A stretch of 64,000 nt of DNA from Chrysoporthe austroafricana (GCA_001051155.2 JYIP02000009.1:2046001-2110000); one strand, 5' to 3'; positions 24,785 through 38,719 are shown, counted from the stretch's first letter. Made by a program: numbers and translations. Notes: generated by a model not told the origin, from the sequence alone.

Positions 24785-25232
24785 TATTATAACTTAGCAA
24801 AGGATTAAACTATATAGCATAGCGAAAGAATTTAATAAAGCGCTTTATTATTAGCCTTTCTTAAAGAACCTTTATAACCGCTTATATAATTTAGGGATAG
24901 GGTTATAAAGAAAGTAGGATTTGAAGATTTGCTATAAATCCGATAGATCCAGGATTTAAAGATTTGCTTTAAATCTAATAAAGCTATATTAAAAAGCTGG
25001 ATATATAAAGTCGGGATATTTACTAAACAGATTATTATAGCTCTTTAGTTATAAGTTTAAGTATTATTTGGACTTTATCAAATATTTAAGTAATAGCCTT
25101 ATAAGCTTATAAATATTGCGAATATTTATTAAATAAGTTTCCGATATTTAAGGTTATATTTAGTACCGCTCTTATTAATATAAACCTTTTAATATTATAG
25201 TTTATTTTAAAATTGCTGCAGCGTTTATAATA
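24785..25232 (+). repeat. 3' LTR of element F
   Basis: 448 bp, same length as 10428-10875. It is more A+T-rich than the outer copy. TSD TAGCT follows at 25,233-25,237. Confidence 0.92.
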
Positions 25233-25237
25233 TAGCT

Positions 25238-26170
25238 GCTATAGCTATTTAGAATTAGTAATTTAATTTCCTTAAAATTTTTTGGCTAGCTAGCTAGAAT
25301 AAAGATCTTTTTTAGTTATTTAAAAGCTATATTATTATTCGTTTAGCTATTTTCAATAGCAGTAAAATACTATTTCTTGAAAAGTTTTATATCGAAAGGA
25401 AATTATTATTATTAGATTATTTTCTTTTTAAAAATTATAAAAGAGAATAAATAATCGTTTTAAGCCGATATGCATTTAAGAAACGAAATTTAAATATATA
25501 ATCCGGGTTATTTTCTCTATATTAAATAGCTTTAAGAGCTTCTAAAAATTAAGCTATTATTTCTTTAGCCTTCTATTATTCCTGCTTTATTTATATTTTA
25601 CTTATTAGCTAGTTTTATTAAGCTTATTTTTAGCTAATTAAAAAGCTAAAATTAAAACCGGATTATTTCTATTATAATTCCATTTATACGGTTTGAAAAG
25701 ATTTATCTGGCCTTTAGGGTTTTAAGGATCGGATTGCGTTATAAAAAACTTACTAGCCAGTTTTTTCCCAAAAGCTAAAAATCGCTTTTGATTATAAAGA
25801 TTCGTTAAGCAAAAGCTTTTAACTCTTAATAAGTCGGAACAAAGCCTATAGCAACCTGGCCAATAGCCCAGAAGGCTAGTTCTCTTTCCTGAACGGCAGA
25901 AAGCCTTTAAGCTGCTTCTTAAGCGATTAGACGTAATAAGAAGCTTGCAAGGCAAAGCCGAAAAGTAGCTTTTGAAATACTATATTCGGAAAAGGCGGCT
26001 TGCTAAGATACGCTAGCCTTAACCGCAATAATGGCCCGTTGAATATCGCTTTCTGTATAGACTATCTTTAATTATCGATAAAGGTTTTCTGAAAAAATAA
26101 AGAAATTTCGATAAGAATTCGTTAAGAAAAAAAGGAATGTTAAGGGATAAGTCGAAATGGCAATATAGGT
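25238..26170 (+). mobile_element. Older relic, possibly 3' part of a pogo-like DNA transposon
   Basis: Between F and B. One plus-strand register from about 25,670 to 26,060 stays protein-like if TAA/TAG are taken as former Gln. It includes ESLQAASQAIRRNKKLARQSRKVAF and FEILYSEKAACQDTLALTAIMAR in two adjoining blocks. The Thr..Leu..Arg-rich block followed by a helix resembles the C-terminal tail of fungal pogo/Fot-type transposases, but no DDE core is visible and the resemblance is from memory. F and B both inserted into this sequence, so it is older than they are. Confidence 0.3.
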
Positions 26171-26175
26171 GCCAG

Positions 26176-26612
26176 TATTATAAACACTGCAATAATCTTA
26201 AAATAAACTATAAAGTTAAAAGGGTTTATATTAGCAAAAGCGGTATTAAATATAGCTTTGAATACCGGAAACTTGTTTAATAAATATTTGCAATATTTAC
26301 AAGCCTATATAGCTATTACTAGAATATATAATAAAGTTCAAGTAATACTTAAATTTACGATTAAAAAGCTATAATATCCTATTTAGCAAATATCTTATCC
26401 TTATATATTTAGCTCTTCATTTCTGGATCGCTAGCTTACCGGGTAATCTAATAAGCCGGGCTTACTGGATTATTTAATAACCGAGTAATCCTTATCTTAT
26501 CCGATTTTAACTTTGAGTTCTTTTAGTAATTGCGGGGTTTCGAATAAATCCGGGAATAAAGTATTAGCTTTTTTCTTATTTGCATAGCCTAGTCCCTTAT
26601 TGGGTTATAATA
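26176..26612 (-). repeat. 3' LTR of element B
   Basis: 437 bp, starts TATTATAAACAC, ends TTATAATA. It provides the intact reference for the insertion site of C (..GCAAATATCTTATCCTTAT.. near 26,390). Confidence 0.92.
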
Positions 26613-26719
26613 TTATCCCTTTCCTATTAGTTATTATCTTTAATAACCTTTTCCTATAAGAATCCTTGTTAATATTCAGCTTATAATCTTTCCTTCCTAA
26701 TCGGAATATCGAGCAGAAT

Positions 26720-27302
26720 ATAAAAGACTCGTTTCGTTCGTTCGATTAAGACTTAGCGCCGTAATTCTCTTTTGGAAGCGATCTTGCAATGCGCCGTGCG
26801 AATGCTTTCTTATTCCTTTTATAAGGGCTGGGGTATTCTTAATTATTAGGTTTCGAAAAGTAATTCCTTATATTATTCAAAATATATACGACTTAACCGT
26901 TCTCGATATAATATTTTAGAGGTTATCCCGGATAAGCTTTGCAAGATAGCTTATCAGTATCAGAAACTGGAAAACGAGCTGGAAGCTGCAAAGGAGAAAG
27001 TGCTCCGCTTACGTTAATAGAAGCGTATATAATATAAGAAGATAATACGAGCTATTCGCTAGGATATTGATAATGTTAAGGAATTGGAGCGGCTGGAAAT
27101 AAAAGAAGCGGAAGAAGAGCATCGCAAGGCCGAGGCCAAATATCGTGCTTTAAAGGCTTTAATTCCTGAAAGCCCTTTTCCCGAAAGTTTTGATCTGGAT
27201 GCTGCTTTGCAGCAATTTAGTTCTGATATTAACTAGTCCGCTATTAATTTAATTGCAAAATACGAAACTATACTGGGTTTTTCTAATTATTTTTCCAGTT
27301 AG
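26720..27302 (+). pseudogene. Opposite-strand Cys-cluster/coiled-coil ORF of element B
   Basis: The register reads SLLEAILQ, then MLSYSFYKG (CSFC with both Cys turned to Tyr). Coiled coil YQKLENELEAAKEKVLRLR follows, then ELERLEIKEAEEEHRKAEAK, and the conserved end FDLDAALQQFSSDIN. Stops are at Gln-like sites. It runs against gag-pol, directly inside the 3' LTR. Confidence 0.72.
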
Positions 27303-28298
27303 CTAATTAATTGCCTTTCCCAGTATTCTTTAAATGCTTATCGTATATTATTTAAATTGCTAACTAATTTCTAGCTATTTTCTCTTAAGTAATATCTTTT
27401 TTACTTGATTAGATATTTTCTGTATTTGATTGGGCTTTAATATTTAAGGATTTGTTCGATTTCGTATTCCGGTTTATTAGTTTCGATTTATACCGATTTG
27501 TCCGTCCTGGGTGCTTTTAATACTGGTTCGAGAAGCGAAATACGGAATACCGAATAGATTCTTATTCTATAAAGTAATGCGAATTCGAAATTAATATTTG
27601 AGATTCTTCTTAGAATCCTGAATAGGCCAAGTTTCTTATAATTTAACGAATAAAAAGGTCTTATTATTCTAATATGCTCTTTTTATCAAATAAAATAGAC
27701 TTTATCCTTTTCTTATAAGATTGATCCTTTAATCCTTTTTGAGTTAGCATATTTTGTTATTCTTTCTTGTATAAATTTCAGTTTTTCCTGAAATTCTTTC
27801 TGGATTTTCTTGATTTTCCGGATTCGTTTTTCTGCTATTTCTGCATTTGCTCCTAGTAATTCGTTATAATAAGCTATCGGGTTATAACCGTAAAGTATAT
27901 AAAACGGTAATTTTTTCGTTATACTTATATTTGCATTATTATATACGAATTATGTTAATAATAGCAAATTAACCCAATTATTTTATTCGTAATTTACGTA
28001 ATGCTATAAATATTATTTAATAATTTAATTTATTCGTTCTATTTATTTATCCGTTTATAAATAGAATGCTATAAATATTTTTTGCTATATTCCGAGCAAT
28101 TTTATAAGTAAAATTTAGAAATTTAATATAAACTTTTTATTTTTATCGGAAATAATCTCTTTAAGCATGCCGTAATTAGCTATAATTATTCTGAGAAATA
28201 TATATACAAAATCTTCCGTTATGCTGCTTTCCTTATATAAAAGGAAATAAGTATATTTGCTTAATTTGCAAACTATTATTAAAATATTATCGTATTGC

Positions 28299-28506
28299 TA
28301 ATAGTAAACGTACTGAAATATATTATAAAGCATAGTTTTCTTAAAAAAGTAAATTACGCTAAAAGCCTATTAGGGCATTATATAAGCCCCCCGGTAAGGG
28401 TATAGCATTTACTTAATAAATTTACTGCGTATTTACTAAAGAATTTATTATAGATTTATTAAGCAAATTTACTATAAATTTACTATATCTATGGATTTTA
28501 TTATTA
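28299..28506 (-). repeat. 3' LTR of element D
   Basis: 208 bp, partner of 38720-38927; the first dinucleotide TG has become TA. In reverse complement it matches the E LTRs. Confidence 0.92.
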
Positions 28507-29159
28507 ATTGCCGGCCCTTTATAACTTTTGTTTACAAAAGAAGCTAATAGTTAAAGACGTTTTGGGTAGCAGTAATACGATATAATAAAACCCTGGGTTA
28601 TACGGTAAGGAAAAGTACGATAGCACTATTAGATAAAGGAAATTATATAGAAAATAATAATCGTTTTATAAAGCCGACTCGTACCAGAATCTTAATAAGT
28701 AAACGTACTTATGCCGGAAACTAAAAAGAAAACCTGCCCGTACTAGGAGCTTAAAATTAATCTTTTATTATAACCAGTTTATACTTAAAGTAAATGGATA
28801 TATATAATATTTCTATATAATAAGGCTGGCCGATATTTAAGTATATTTCGGTAGTACTTAATCGTATTTACTGCTAAAATATTTAGTATAAATATAATTA
28901 AAAATTAAAATTGCTCGTAAATATTAGTAGAAAGTATAGCTTTCAGATAATAAGGTATTAAGTAAATATAATAGTAATAAATGTAAAGTAAAGTTACAAT
29001 AGAATATATTGGTATGCAAAGCCGATAGTTGCGTATAGTCGTTATATAACGATATCGTAACCAGTCTTTAATATAAGTAGCTAAGTTTATAAATTATTGG
29101 AAGAAAATAATACTATATGTTGCTAATAAGGTTATATCGATAAATAATAGCTATATTTA

Positions 29160-31020
29160 TTAGTTAGGGGTAACTTTCCGGGTTTTAGTAATAGCTTTAA
29201 AGTTTAATAAATTACGAAAGAATATAATAAATAATTCTTCTTTTCCGATATAATTGCAAAGGTCAGTATAATTATGGATATTAAGCTATAGGGTTTTGAC
29301 CAGCCTATACGCTTGGATATAGGACTTGAAGCCTATTATGCGACTTTAGTATTGCAAAAACCGGGCGGCGTTAAGATAGTTCTTGTTTTCGTTAGCTTAT
29401 TTCTGAAAAGTAGCGTTGAAATCGTAATCCATATCGTCTTTAGTAAAGACGATTTTGATAGCCTTGAAATCGTATTCGAAACGGAAAATTTGGTTTATAA
29501 TAAAATACAAGCTCGACCGGTTGGATAAGATAATAAGATCGAAATCGCGAAATCAGGTAACGAACTCGTATATATATTCTCCTATAGTAAAAGAGAAGAA
29601 ATACTAAATGCGATTATTATAGATTCCGATAATACCGAATTTAATATTATTATAAATAGCAAAGCTGTCAGTAATATAAAGACAGTTAGTGCTAAAATTG
29701 CTTCTTTAAGTGAAATTATAGCGTATATATTCTTTGGATATATAAAGGGCTAGTATGCAATAGTATATTGCGATTTCGGCCTTAATAGCTTTGGATTTGG
29801 GGTTATATTTGATAGATAAGGCAGGGATAGCGCAAGGCATAGCCCGTAAGGGCAAAGTATTATTAATACTAGCTCGGAAAGCTTTATTTAATATAGCTAA
29901 TAGGCTAGCTATATTCGGTAAATCGTTTTCGGTCAAGTCGATAATATCGTTTATAATTCGATAGCGTTTAGCTAGCATTATAAAATTTCGCTCTATTATA
30001 GCAAATGGGTTTAGATTAACGATTAATATAATGGGTTTAGGAACTTTAAGCTTAATTAAAATTAGTTTGATATTCTTAGCTATTTTCTTCCAAATAGCGA
30101 AGGCTATATTACGATTATATTCGTAAACTATAACGATTTTTGCTATATTGGCTATATAGCGCATAGCATTTACTTCTCTTTTAATAAGATTGCCGTAATT
30201 GCTTAAAGTTATTTATCCAGCTTTATTTTTAATATAACGGTTACGCTTATCTTATAAGCAATCGTTTTTCGATATTATAGTAAGAAATAGGATGCGATAA
30301 GCTATTAATAGGATATATAAAGCAAGGATAAGATTACGAATAATAAGTAAATTCGAAATGAATTCAGGCAATGCTTTTTTAATAGAGTTATTTATTAATC
30401 TGTTATCTATATTTTCGCTCGTAATAGCATCCGTACCGGTAAGAATACTTGAATAAAGCTCCTATCTTTTATAAATAAGGCTAGAACGGTTAATTTACAA
30501 TAATATAGAATATTATAAAATAAGCTCTTAAGCCTTTTTAGTAATTAGCGGCCGATTAATATCGCCGCTATTTAGTTCGGTATTGGGAATATAAATATTA
30601 TATTCGACTTTTCGGTTTATTATATTAATATAACTTTTATTAATTAGCGCTTAACGAAAAGCTATTGTATAAGCTTCCTAGCAGCAAAAGAAATCGCTTA
30701 AATAGTTTTTCGTTATATAAGTATTATAATAGAAACGGCTTTCATTACTATATAAATATATAGCCTACCGATATCCTTTCAGGGAAAGGCAATCCTTAAG
30801 CAATATTTTATAAATATATTTAGCGTATTATATAGTTTTGCTTTTTCGACAGATTTTAAAAAGTTCTTCTTAAAATATAAAATATAATACCGTATAGAAA
30901 TTAAGCATAGCTAAATATACTATTTCTTATTAATCTTAGTTTTATAGCAAAGCATTTACGGAAAGATATAATTTAATAATCGCATAATGCGTTTTAGTTT
31001 TCATAATATTAATAGTTTTA
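29160..31020 (-). pseudogene. Extra ORF of element D, between pol and 3' LTR, unknown function
   Basis: Same-strand ORF after pol. The 152-residue open piece at 30,164-29,706 contains IIERNFIMLAKRYR, IDLTEN and NPKSKAIKAEIA. The register continues downward in the same frame to a TAA at 29,160-29,162 in a context matching the E stop. The start is placed by symmetry with E. It does not look like Env, RT, integrase or any domain I know. RIP has raised Ile/Lys/Asn/Tyr content, so apparent hydrophobicity is unreliable. Confidence 0.65.
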
Positions 31021-31312
31021 TTAATATAGTTTTTGCGAATTTACGGAAGTTTGATAAAATAAAGCGAAATTAATAATAATATTAGCTTAATATTCAAAAA
31101 TAATATTCAAAAGTATAATAAAAAGTAGTAATAACGGGGCAATACGGCTGGCTATAATAGGTAAATAGGGATAGTAATTATAAGCGCGCTAATAGGAAAA
31201 GGAAAATAAAGTAAATTTACTAGCGGTTTACGAAATAATAGCCTTTTGCATTCGCTAGAAATTTACCTGCTTTATTTAGCGATTGCCTTTACCTTAATGC
31301 GCGCTTATTGCA

Positions 31313-34300
31313 TTATGGGTTTTTTCGATCTTTTGGAATAAGTAAACTAGCTTGCTTTAATATACTTTCTATTCGTAAGTCGCGCTTTGGCCTATCTCGT
31401 TTTCGTAAAGCAATTATAATAATATCTTCCGGTTTAGGGACTTTTTCCGCTAGTAGCTGCTCTCGCTTTATTCTTTCCTGCAATTCGGCTATAGCTTTAT
31501 ATTTCCGTTCGAAATTACGTATTATTTCGTCCGCATTTAAAGCATTACGGGGCATCTATATATTGTAATAGCTAAAATAGTTTATCCATTTTATTAAGTA
31601 TTCAATTCTGCGCGGATTACGTTTATATTTTCGCTTATAGCAGCTAATTATCCTTTCCAGCTCGTAATATCGGTAATCTTTCCGGTATTTCTCGATATCC
31701 GGATCCTTTAATATATTTATTGGGTCCTAATATATAAGGTTATATTTATAAGGGTTTGTCTTAAAAAAGTTTGCAGGCTTCAATTATATTACTGAGATTA
31801 TTAGATAAATATTTATATAAAGAACTAATTTCAATTTATACGCTAGGTTTCTTATTTTTCGAATAATTTGGAAAAATCCTATTCTCTATTATAAAAATTT
31901 CAGAAATAAATTACTTGGCAATAAGTACTTGTAACTTAAGCGAATATATACTTAATTATCTAGTTCGAAAACTATTTAGCAGTAATGCTTGTTATATTGC
32001 AATTTGGCTACTATTTGCGTTTCGGTAATAAAAAATTAAGCTTTTTCCTAGAAGATTTCTTTTGCTAAAAATTTTATATTTCTTATTTATTAGCCCGATA
32101 ATAAGTTAAATCCGAATAGCATTTAGCTAACTAAATATTTTGTAATTCGGTTATATATATTATTTAGGTTGAATTATAATGCCGGTATTATTTCGGTTTA
32201 TTCTGTATTAAAATAAGCAATTATGAAATGCCAAATTGCTATTTTAATTATTCGATTCTTTATTTCAGATTGCTTATCCGTTTGCGGATGCAAGGCAATA
32301 GAATAAGCAAGTTTCGTTCCGATAGCTTCCTATAAATATTTCTAGAATTCCGATAGGAATTTCGAATTTCTGTCTAAAATAATCTTCTTGGGTATTCTCT
32401 AGCTAATAATATAAAATATCCGTAAGATAAGGGTTGCTTAGTTTGCTGCAATATATATTGTATTGCCTGGTATAATAATCGTAATTTTGGAATATTTATC
32501 CGTAATCGTAAGAAATGCATTTAGGAATAGCATTTTAGCTAAAGCTTATATAATATTTATAAATAATATTATCGGTAATTCTATAATAAAGTCTATAATA
32601 ATAATATAGAATAAGATTAATAGAAATAGTATAAACTGCATTTTTTTTAAAGGTTGCTATAAGTTATTTTTGTTTTTATTATAGGCTCGATATATCGATA
32701 TATAATTGCATATTTTGGCATAGCAATATCTAATAACGAATCGATCTGTTAAATCGTATTATATACGGTTTATACCGAAATAATATTTTCTATTATAAGC
32801 TTTTTTAATAAAATTTAATGCTATTTCATTCGGGATATATAGTCGTTATTTCCCGTAATAATCTTTAAGAAATAGTAAGCTATTATAATTTAATATAAAA
32901 AGTAATCGGGCAACTTTATTTGGGTCTTTTAGTTATTCGATTATTTTGGATTATAAAGGATATTTTTTGTATTTTTTCTTGATACGCCTTTTCATTTCGC
33001 TATCCATAAATATTTTATTGAGAATTTAAATAAATTTGTCTTTTTATATCTTATCTAGAATGCTCTTATTATTAATAGGTTTCTGAATAAATAGTAATCT
33101 TGATATAGCATTTGCGAAAATATTCGACTTTCCCAGTATATAATATGCTTTTAAGTCAAATTGGCTTAAATATTCCGAAATGAGAATTAGCCGCATATTT
33201 GCTTTAATCTTATTTATTATATTTATAAATAATAAATAAATAATATTAATTATTATTATATAATTGGTAAAAATATAAATTGGCTTAATTCGGTTCAATT
33301 TTATTATTATTTGCAATTTTCGTATTAGCTATACTAAATAAGCTATTTCTAGCTTTATAAGCCAATACTTTCGTTCTATCTTATTAATTGTCTTGCTTAA
33401 ATAAAGGATTAGTTATATGGCTATATTTGCTATTAGCAATATTCTATTCTATATATAATTATTTGCTAATTGGAAAATAATGCTTGAAAACCCTATTTCC
33501 TTAAATGCATTTAATTAAATAAAGAGAAGTTTATTTGGGATATAATAAAATAAAGCATTTTTAGCTTTTAAAGCTATTTTGAAATTATAAAAACTGTTAA
33601 TTTCGTCTGGTATTAGGTCGAAAGTAGCTTGCGTAATATAATTTCGCTATTTTATATTTAAGAATAAATAGTTCGATTAGCAAGCTTTGCTTAATATCTT
33701 AATTTTCTTTTTCTGAAATAAGTTGATTCTATAGCTATATTTAGGAATTAAATAGCGTAAATATCTTATAAATCCAATAAACCTTTTTAGTTACTGGAAT
33801 ATTTTAGAAAATTCCAAGTTGCGAATAGCTTATATCCGGTATTCCGTATTAGAAATTCCGAATTTATTTATTTTGAATCTTAAGATCTGGGCTGAAAGAT
33901 ATCCAAGAAACGATTTAAGTCTAGCTAATGAAATATTTTTGCATAAAAATAATAAGAAAATAGTTTATAAATATTATAAATAATTTTATTCTATAATTGA
34001 ATGAATAACGATATTATTTATAAAAGCGGAAATAAATTTATAATATAGTTATAGGAATTGATTTATAAAATGCTAAATATAGAATAATGAATTTCGAAAT
34101 CCTATAAATAAAATTTTTATTCTTTCTTAATTGCGATAATTAATAATGATAAATCGGTTTTTATAATCTGGATATATTAGGAATTAATAGAAAAATTGCT
34201 ATATATTTATTATCGTAATATATATTTTTCTTCTTAGCTATTTAATAACTTCTTGCTATAATAGCAAGAGATAAATATCGAGGATTGAAACTTTATTTAA

Positions 34301-35560
34301 GGCGTATAAATCAATTATTATATATCTTTTTTTCTAGCTATTTATATTTTTTTAAATTATAAAAATTGGTAAACCGAATAGCATTGCATTTATAACCTAT
34401 TCAGCTCGACCTTATTAATATAATTTGTCCAAAATTTCGTTAATTACTTCTTAATCTTCTTTACTTGAATAGTATAGCTTTTATTTTATTTTCTGATTTT
34501 GCTATTTTTCGATTAAATCAACCTTTATTTATTAATTAATTAGCATATTAATAGGACTTATATTTTTGAAAATTCTAGCGTATGCTTATATTAACTTTAT
34601 AATTTTATAAAGAAATTCCGGTAAATGCTTGCAAACGTATATACTGAAATCAATTTCCGATTCCTTAATAGCTTTATCTTTTCGAATTCCCAGTTTATTA
34701 TTATTTTCGAAATAATCTTTTATTTCGGGAATCTCTATATCCGGGAATCGGTATTCTTTTAGCTATTTTCCAGTAATTTCCGCAATTTATTAGAAAATAT
34801 ATTTAATAAATAATAATTAATCTAAATTCAGCTTTTCTAAAAGCTATAACCTATCCTTAATTCGTTAAAAGAAGTATTATTGCGTAATATAATAATAGTT
34901 ATCGTAATTTGCTAGTAAAGTTATATAATTTATTTAGAATAATTCGATTATCCTTAAAAGTTAGTTTTTCTGAATCCTTAAAAGAATTGCTGCTTAATTC
35001 GTTATTAGGACTTTTTTAGTTTAATAGCTTATTAAACAATTTATTTACCTTTTCTGTTTTGGTTTGAATAGAAAGGTTACGTTTTTGGGATTCGCTTAAT
35101 ATTAATAAGAATTAGCTTATAAGATTTAAGCAATATTATTGTAATAATTGCGGCTTTTGCTTGCCGGGATCGTATTAGCATTCGGGCAAATATTTCTACT
35201 TTCGCTATAGCATTACTAAAATAACCAAATCGTATAAACGATTCTGAATTTAGAATATCTAGTTTATAAAAAATATTATATTTTTATTTTAATAAAATGC
35301 TTGCTTTTAATCCATTTAATATTCAAGCTCTTATTCGGGTATAAAATATAATTAAATAGCCGTATTTATTATTCTGGAAATATAAATCGAATTTAGCTTA
35401 GCCTTTTGCTAGCAATTAGCTTATGCTTTTAAGCTTAGCTTTTATATTTCAGTTTATTTTTGCTTTGAAGAATTGCATTAATAATTCCTTAGCAATAGCA
35501 TAACGACTAGCATTTATATCGATATAAATTTCTATATCCGGTTTATTCGAGTATGCTTTA
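31313..35560 (-). pseudogene. pol: pol of element D (protease, RT, RNase H, integrase, C-terminal tail)
   Basis: The protease box reads YIDINASRYAIAK at about 35,546-35,491 (from DTGAS). RT is about 34,700-33,760, with its catalytic box changed to INN near 34,010. RNase H is at 33,560-33,044, where an open 90-codon piece ends YYILGKSNIFANAISRL (former ADA). Integrase is about 32,870-31,750. The tail 31,555-31,313 follows a chromodomain-like region and carries RKRDRPKRD, matching the AT-hook-like RGRPKR in E. Many stops. Confidence 0.83.
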
Positions 35561-35699
35561 ATTGCAGCTTTTGCGTACGTATAGCTGCTGCTTTGATAAG
35601 GCTTAACTATAAGTATAGGAATATTATATCCTAAGATTTTTTCCTTTTATATATCGATTTTAAGAAAATTCTATAGCTAATTAGATAGTTATATAAGGT

Positions 35700-38430
35700 A
35701 TTTAATATAGAATATGCTTTTATTTATTAATAGTTTTACTTTTTCGGCTCGAAAAATCCAGATATCGTTTTCGATTATTATATTTTCTTTATTAGCTTAT
35801 TTTTCCAATTCGTTCTCTTGCTTCTATAGGTTTTTGCTATTTTCAGTTTTTTTATTTTATTTATTATTATTTGCTATAAATAAATTATTATTTACGAAAA
35901 AATAGCCTTTTCGAACTAGCTTATTTTCTTTATCTGGATTATATTGCAATTTTCTATTATCGATATTGAAATTTGTTAAGATTGATTAGATAAAATATTT
36001 TCTAATATCTTTTTATACGAATCGATAATAAAAGTATAATTGGAAATTTCGGTTTTTTGAAATTGAATTTCTGCTATTATTTATAGTATTGATTAATATC
36101 TTTTTAGCTATATTAGAGATATTTTATTATCTGGCTATCCGCTCTTATAACTGGTTCCGAATATTTATTAGCTTTCGCTATTATTCTAATAAGAGCTTTC
36201 GGAATTCGTATTCCGGAATATATTCAGTGCTTTTGAATAAATTTGGCCAATTAAATATCCTTATCGGGCAGGATAAATATTCAAGTTTTTAAGGCTTAAA
36301 TTTTCTAAGGCGTCCTAAGAATATATTGGCTAGGAAATAAATATTAATATTGGGAAAATTAGCAGCTAATTGCATAACTTTCCGTACCGGTTGCGCAAGT
36401 TTACGAAATAGTTTTATTATGCAATCTGATTCGAGAATATGCTATATTTTTTATTTCGCTTTGAAACATTTTTCGAAATCTTTCGCATTCTCATTTCGAC
36501 CAGGTTTATCGAAATATCTAGCTATTAGTTCTTTATCGATCCGATTCTAAATATTTCTAGCTAAATACGAATTTGAATATTCGGCTAGCTTAATAAATCG
36601 ATAGATATAATAAATAAATTCCAGAATATTGCGATTATTTCGTATATCTTTCCTGGAATATTATTGGGCGTTTAGCAAATCTTTTGCAATTTTCCGCAAT
36701 ATAAAAAAATCTTTTCTTAATTATTTCTTCTATTAATTCCAATTATACTTATATAAAGTAAAGTCTTTATGCTTTTAGAAAGATAATATAAAATAGAATT
36801 AAATATATGCTATTTTAATTAAGTAAATAAATAAATGGAAGCTGAAATATTTAATGCATTCTGTATTTCTAGCTATATATATTTTATACTGGTTTATAAA
36901 AACTTAAGAGTTTTTCCAGATAGTAATTTTGCTATTTATAATAAATATAATTATTAAGTTAGCATAATTATTTCAGTTTTTGTAAGATCGGAATTGCTTT
37001 ATAATTATATTTTTGAATTCCCTATTAATGCTAACGGGCAATGCTATAAGTTTAAATAAATCAAGTCGATATGCTCGGAGATTTTTGGGTTGCTTATAGC
37101 CGAATAATAAATTTCGAGAATTATTGCTTTTATTATTACTGGAATCCGATAAATCCAGTAGTTTATCTGGCTTACCGATTAGTTCTTTTTGGAAATTAAG
37201 ATTAATTTCAATATCTAGTTTGGGGCTTGAGAATAATTTTTAGTCTAATTAATTTCCTGCTCTTAATATAAATATTTGCCGGATGCATTCCTTAATATTA
37301 GGAAATGCTAGTTTGGTAAAGCGATATCCGTTACTAATATAGTATTTCGTAACCGAAACGGGAAAGAGTTCTTTAATAAGTTCCGATTAAAGCGCTTATA
37401 TATTGAAAGCTTATTACAATTGGAATATTTTCTTGAATTTAATACGTATTGCTTTTTCCGAAATAAAGCCGTTTTAATAAATTGCTTTTATTTCGGGTTA
37501 TTATAGAAATTAATCTAATGGGCTAATAACTAAGAAAAAAGGGGTCGGGTATTTCTAAAGGATAATAATGAAATTATCCGATTTTCTTTTATTTAATCTT
37601 TCTTTCTTATAATTTTCTTTCCCGAAAAGCTGCGAATAATCCGATAAACCCGATTGGGGCGTTAATATGCTTTTTGCTATAAAGTTTATAAGGTTGGCCG
37701 GGATAGCTATAATGGAATTTTATTTGGAAGCATTCCGATTTTAAGCTTTTATTAAAAGGGAAAAGGTATATTTATTTCCTGGAATTAGTTATTTTCTTTT
37801 GCCTTTATCTATTTTTTTTACTATAGCTAAAAAATTCCCGGATTTATTAATAAATCTGAAATTTGGGTTTTCGGTCGAATATTATAATGGATAAATATAT
37901 TTAATTCCGCTATTAATATTAATATATTTAAGCATATAATGCTTTCGATTTTCGATAGATTATTGCTAAATTAATTTTTCTAACGGATTTTCCGGGTTAC
38001 CAGGTCGAAAAATATCCTTGCTTTCGTTCATTTCTATAAATACTTATTATTATTCTTCTTCCGTTATCGTTTCGGCAAGCTGTCGAAATTTGCAATATTT
38101 GGAAAAATCCTCCCAGAATATATTATTTTTTCCTATCTATTAAAATAAATTCTTATCGAAATTCGATTTTCTTCCCTTTTAAGTCTAGCATTTAAGCAGT
38201 AAAGGCTATCTTTGCTTAACTATTTATATCTTTGCTTTCTGCAAAAGTGCATTGGCTTCCTTAAGGTTTTATTTCGCTTTTTCATATCGATTGGCTAAAA
38301 GTTTCCAATCGACAAAAGTATACGCGATTTCGAAAAAGATTTTGATATCCGATATAACCCAATCCTTCTTTTCAGGGTCGTTCAAGGCTTGTATAAACTT
38401 ATATACCTGGGCGGGATATTTGATTTCGAT
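35700..38430 (-). pseudogene. gag: gag of element D
   Basis: Mirror copy of E gag on the minus strand, recognised by the same blocks: an N-terminal segment near 38,430 and the capsid region near 37,000. Stops at Gln/Trp sites are frequent. The gag region is longer (about 2.7 kb) than in the A/B/C/F family. No clear CCHC knuckle was found. Confidence 0.65.
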
Positions 38431-38524
38431 ATAATCGATAGGCCGCAATAATAAAATATTATTGCCGGTAATTGCTATAATAAATTAACGATAAATTATC
38501 GATAAATAATTATAATATTTCTTA

Positions 38525-38719
38525 TAAGAACATTACTTCTATAGAAGCCGATATTTTATAAGACCAATACTCTTATAGGAGCCGATACTTTATAGAGCCG
38601 ATATTTCTATAAAAGCCGTTATTTTATAAGACCGATATTCTTATAAGAATTATTGCTTTATAAAGCCGATAATCGAAACCCGATTACGTAGCAAAAGCGT
38701 GTAAAGCGTAGCTATTAAT
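38525..38719 (-). repeat. Leader repeats and hairpin of element D
   Basis: Repeated modules of the form GCCGATAT-(T)-TTATA-AGACC/GAGCC occur at about 38,545-38,675. They are followed by a hairpin read on minus as GTAATCG-GGTTT-CGATTAT just inside the 5' LTR. E has the same arrangement at 48,643-48,850. Confidence 0.7.

Larger units (their letters stand above)
10428..25232 (+). mobile_element. Ty3/gypsy chromodomain retrotransposon 'F', interrupted by element A
   Basis: LTRs 10428-10875 and 24785-25232 are both exactly 448 bp and begin TATTATAAC.. and end ..TTATAATA (TG..CA after RIP). A perfect 5-bp target duplication TAGCT flanks them (10,423-10,427; 25,233-25,237). Removing A with its TSD copy (7,470 bp) leaves about 7,335 bp. 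The internal order on the plus strand is leader, gag, protease, RT, RNase H, integrase, chromodomain, then an ORF on the opposite strand, then the 3' LTR. Element A landed in the leader at 10,997-11,001, so coding resumes after 18,471. Numerous TAA/TAG at Gln positions show RIP; it is not autonomous. Confidence 0.93.

Noticed and set aside
29313..29528. 71-codon plus-strand ORF conserved at 58,049-57,834 in E
   Set aside because: It is the antisense shadow of the extra ORF, whose frame is longer and continuous; the conservation is explained by the sense strand.
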